This document shows positions 4,585 through 6,269 of a stretch of 6,269 nt of DNA, in pieces. Within the stretch, counting starts at the first letter, position 1. Each line of letters begins with the position of its first letter. The position numbers and the translations under genes were made by a program. The notes beneath the pieces are model-generated. The model worked only from the letters and a program-made list of their open reading frames with translations, did not search any database and was not told where the DNA came from. The DNA lies in the NCBI GenBank assembly GCA_025924845.1, contig JAICHN010000305.1, positions 1-6,269 on the forward strand, given 5' to 3'. This DNA is from Chloroflexota bacterium (GTDB taxonomy: Bacteria > Chloroflexota > UBA5177 > JANWHV01).

Positions 4585-6269
4585 ATGCACACATCTCATT
4601 CGGGCCACGGTCTTCCCCCAGCCCAGGGGCTCTACGATCCGCGGAACGAACACGATGCCTGCGGGATGGGCTTCGTGGCCAGCATTCGCGGCGAAAAGAG
4701 CCATGACATCATCCGCAAAGGGATCGAGGTTCTGATCAATCTCACCCACCGTGGAGCCTCCGGATCCGACCCCGAGACCGGCGACGGCGCGGGCGTATTG
4801 ATCCAGATCCCTCACCAGTTCTTCGTGCGCGAGTGCCGCGCCGGCGGTTTCGAACTGCCGGAGCCCGGCCTGTACGGAGTGGGCATGGTGTTCTTGCCGG
4901 TGGACCGCCATCACCGCTTGCAGTGCGAAGGGATCTTTGAACGGATCGTGCGCGAAGAAGGGCTCTTGGTGCTCGGTTGGCGCGATACGCCCGTCGATGG
5001 GAACGCAATCGGCAGGCACGCGCGGGCATCGCAGCCCTACATCGAGCAGATTTTCGTGGGCCGCCCGGCGGACCTGGACGAGGATGCCTTTGAGCGCAAG
5101 CTGTATGTGGCGCGGAAGCGCATCGAGACGGAGATTGCCGCCTCCACTATTCAGGACAAGGGCATGTTTTACGTGCCTTCGCTCTCGGCGCGCACCATTA
5201 TCTATAAGGGCCTGCTCCTGGCGCCGCAAATCGTCGATTTCTACGCCGAGCTTTCCGACCCTGAAGTAACCAGCGCGCTCTGCCTGGTGCATCAGCGCTT
5301 CTCCACCAACACCTTTCCCAGTTGGTCGCTGGCCCATCCCTATCGCTACATCGCTCATAACGGTGAGATCAACACGCTGCGCGGTAATGTGAACTGGATG
5401 CGCGCCCGCCAGTCGGTGCTTGCCTCGCCGCTCTTCGGCGACGACATCAAGAAGTTATTCCCCATTATCCCGCCGAGCGGCAGCGATTCGGCGGCCTTCG
5501 ATAACGCGGTGGAACTGCTCTTCCAGGCGGGTCGCACGCTGCCCCACGTGATGGCCATGCTGATCCCGGAGGCCTGGTCGGGTAATCCGCACATCAAGCC
5601 CGAGAAGAAGGCTTTCTACGAGTACCACGCTTCGTTGATGGAGCCGTGGGACGGCCCGGCCGCCATCGCCTTTACGGACGGCCGCGTGATCGGCGCCACG
5701 CTCGACCGCAACGGCTTGCGTCCCGGCCGATACCTGATCACCGATGATGATCTCGTCGTCCTGGCTTCCGAAGCGGGTGTGCTGGATGTTCCTTCACAAC
5801 ATGTGAAGCGGAAGGGACGCCTGCAGCCCGGCAAGATGTTCCTCGTCGATACCGTGGCGGGCCGGATCATCTCGGATAAGGAAATCAAGCAGCAGTTGGC
5901 GGAGCGGCAACCTTATACGCAGTGGCTGGCCGAGAACCAGATCACCCTTGATGAGTTGGCCGAGCCCTCGCGCGTGCATGGCGCGGACCCATTCACGCTG
6001 TTGCGCCGGCAGCGCGCCTTCGGCTATTCCGAGGAAGATCTGCGTATGATCCTGGACCCCATGGCAGTGAAGGGCGAGGAGCCTGTCGGCTCGATGGGCA
6101 CCGACACCCCGCTGGCCTGTCTTTCCGACCGTCCCCAGGCCCTGTTCAACTATTTCAAGCAACTCTTTGCCCAGGTCACCAATCCGCCCATTGATTGCAT
6201 CCGCGAGGAACTGATTACTTCGGCGGAAACAACCATCGGCTCTGAGCGCAATTTGCTCAACCCCGTTCC
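4585..6269 (+). CDS. gltB: Glutamate synthase large (alpha) subunit, 5' part, runs off the right edge
   Basis: This is the large subunit of glutamate synthase (GOGAT), which moves the amide nitrogen of glutamine onto 2-oxoglutarate to give two glutamates. It normally works with the GltD subunit and NADPH in the cytosol. The window holds 561 codons of a protein usually near 1,500 residues, with no internal stop. The class II glutamine amidotransferase domain comes first: NEHDACGMGFVA places the nucleophile at Cys26, after a 25-residue propeptide that should be cleaved. Further hallmarks are LINLTHRGASG, HQRFSTNTFPSW (236-247), HNGEINTLRGN (258-268), SGSDSAAFDN (298-307) and LDRNGLRPGRY (373-383). 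The central domain begins after this, seen as GSMGTDTPLACLSDRP and FNYFKQLFAQVTNPPID (521-537). The FMN/synthase domain, iron-sulfur cysteines and C-terminal beta-helix lie beyond the window. The ATG at 4585 follows GGAGG at good spacing. The gene is divergent from the DNA-repair operon and has no functional link to it that I can see. Confidence 0.97.
   Translation, partial: MHTSHSGHGLPPAQGLYDPRNEHDACGMGFVASIRGEKSHDIIRKGIEVLINLTHRGASGSDPETGDGAGVLIQIPHQFFVRECRAGGFELPEPGLYGVGMVFLPVDRHHRLQCEGIFERIVREEGLLVLGWRDTPVDGNAIGRHARASQPYIEQIFVGRPADLDEDAFERKLYVARKRIETEIAASTIQDKGMFYVPSLSARTIIYKGLLLAPQIVDFYAELSDPEVTSALCLVHQRFSTNTFPSWSLAHPYRYIAHNGEINTLRGNVNWMRARQSVLASPLFGDDIKKLFPIIPPSGSDSAAFDNAVELLFQAGRTLPHVMAMLIPEAWSGNPHIKPEKKAFYEYHASLMEPWDGPAAIAFTDGRVIGATLDRNGLRPGRYLITDDDLVVLASEAGVLDVPSQHVKRKGRLQPGKMFLVDTVAGRIISDKEIKQQLAERQPYTQWLAENQITLDELAEPSRVHGADPFTLLRRQRAFGYSEEDLRMILDPMAVKGEEPVGSMGTDTPLACLSDRPQALFNYFKQLFAQVTNPPIDCIREELITSAETTIGSERNLLNPV

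Noticed and set aside
4561..5358. 265-residue minus-strand open frame opposite gltB
   Set aside because: It is antisense to well-conserved gltB motifs and resembles no family; a codon-bias shadow.
1..6269. CRISPR array, insertion sequence or phage genes
   Set aside because: I saw no regularly spaced direct repeats, no transposase or integrase motifs and no paired terminal inverted repeats.

Overview
This is a GC-rich bacterial chromosomal window. Its strongest marker is the 5' end of gltB, a bacterial-type glutamate synthase large subunit. The rest reads as a DNA-metabolism operon, a broken cheB-like gene and a gene-poor spacer. The XPB-type helicase beside a DUF790/Bax1-like gene recalls archaeal repair modules. 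GltB, the CheB-like gene and the promoter style are nevertheless bacterial. A GC-rich, possibly thermophilic lineage such as Chloroflexota is only a guess from gene content.

Layout from left to right. Positions 1-402 (minus) carry a stand-alone CheB-type methylesterase that runs off the left edge. It is interrupted by a frameshift near 206-213, in or beside a C4 run. Positions 403-988 hold no convincing gene but contain several inverted repeats. Positions 989-4307 (minus) hold a tight three-gene operon, given here in transcription order. First is a small helix-hairpin-helix (HhH) protein resembling the N-terminal part of family X DNA polymerase (4307-3801). Next is an XPB-like superfamily 2 helicase (3804-2497), coupled to it by an ATGA overlap. 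Last is a DUF790/Bax1-like protein (2461-989), after a 35-nt gap. A good sigma70-type promoter (extended -10) lies just upstream of the operon. Positions 4308-4584 are a divergent spacer with signals for both directions. From 4585 to the right edge (plus) runs gltB, open to the end of the window.

How the genes may work together: in archaea XPB and Bax1 form a helicase-nuclease pair acting on DNA bubbles and forks. Here the same pair is co-transcribed with an HhH DNA-binding protein, which suggests a compact DNA repair or processing machine. The most notable point is that the DUF790 protein seems to lack the acidic residues I expect in the nuclease core, so it may be a non-catalytic partner. 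gltB is unrelated metabolism (ammonia assimilation) and shares only the divergent spacer with the operon.
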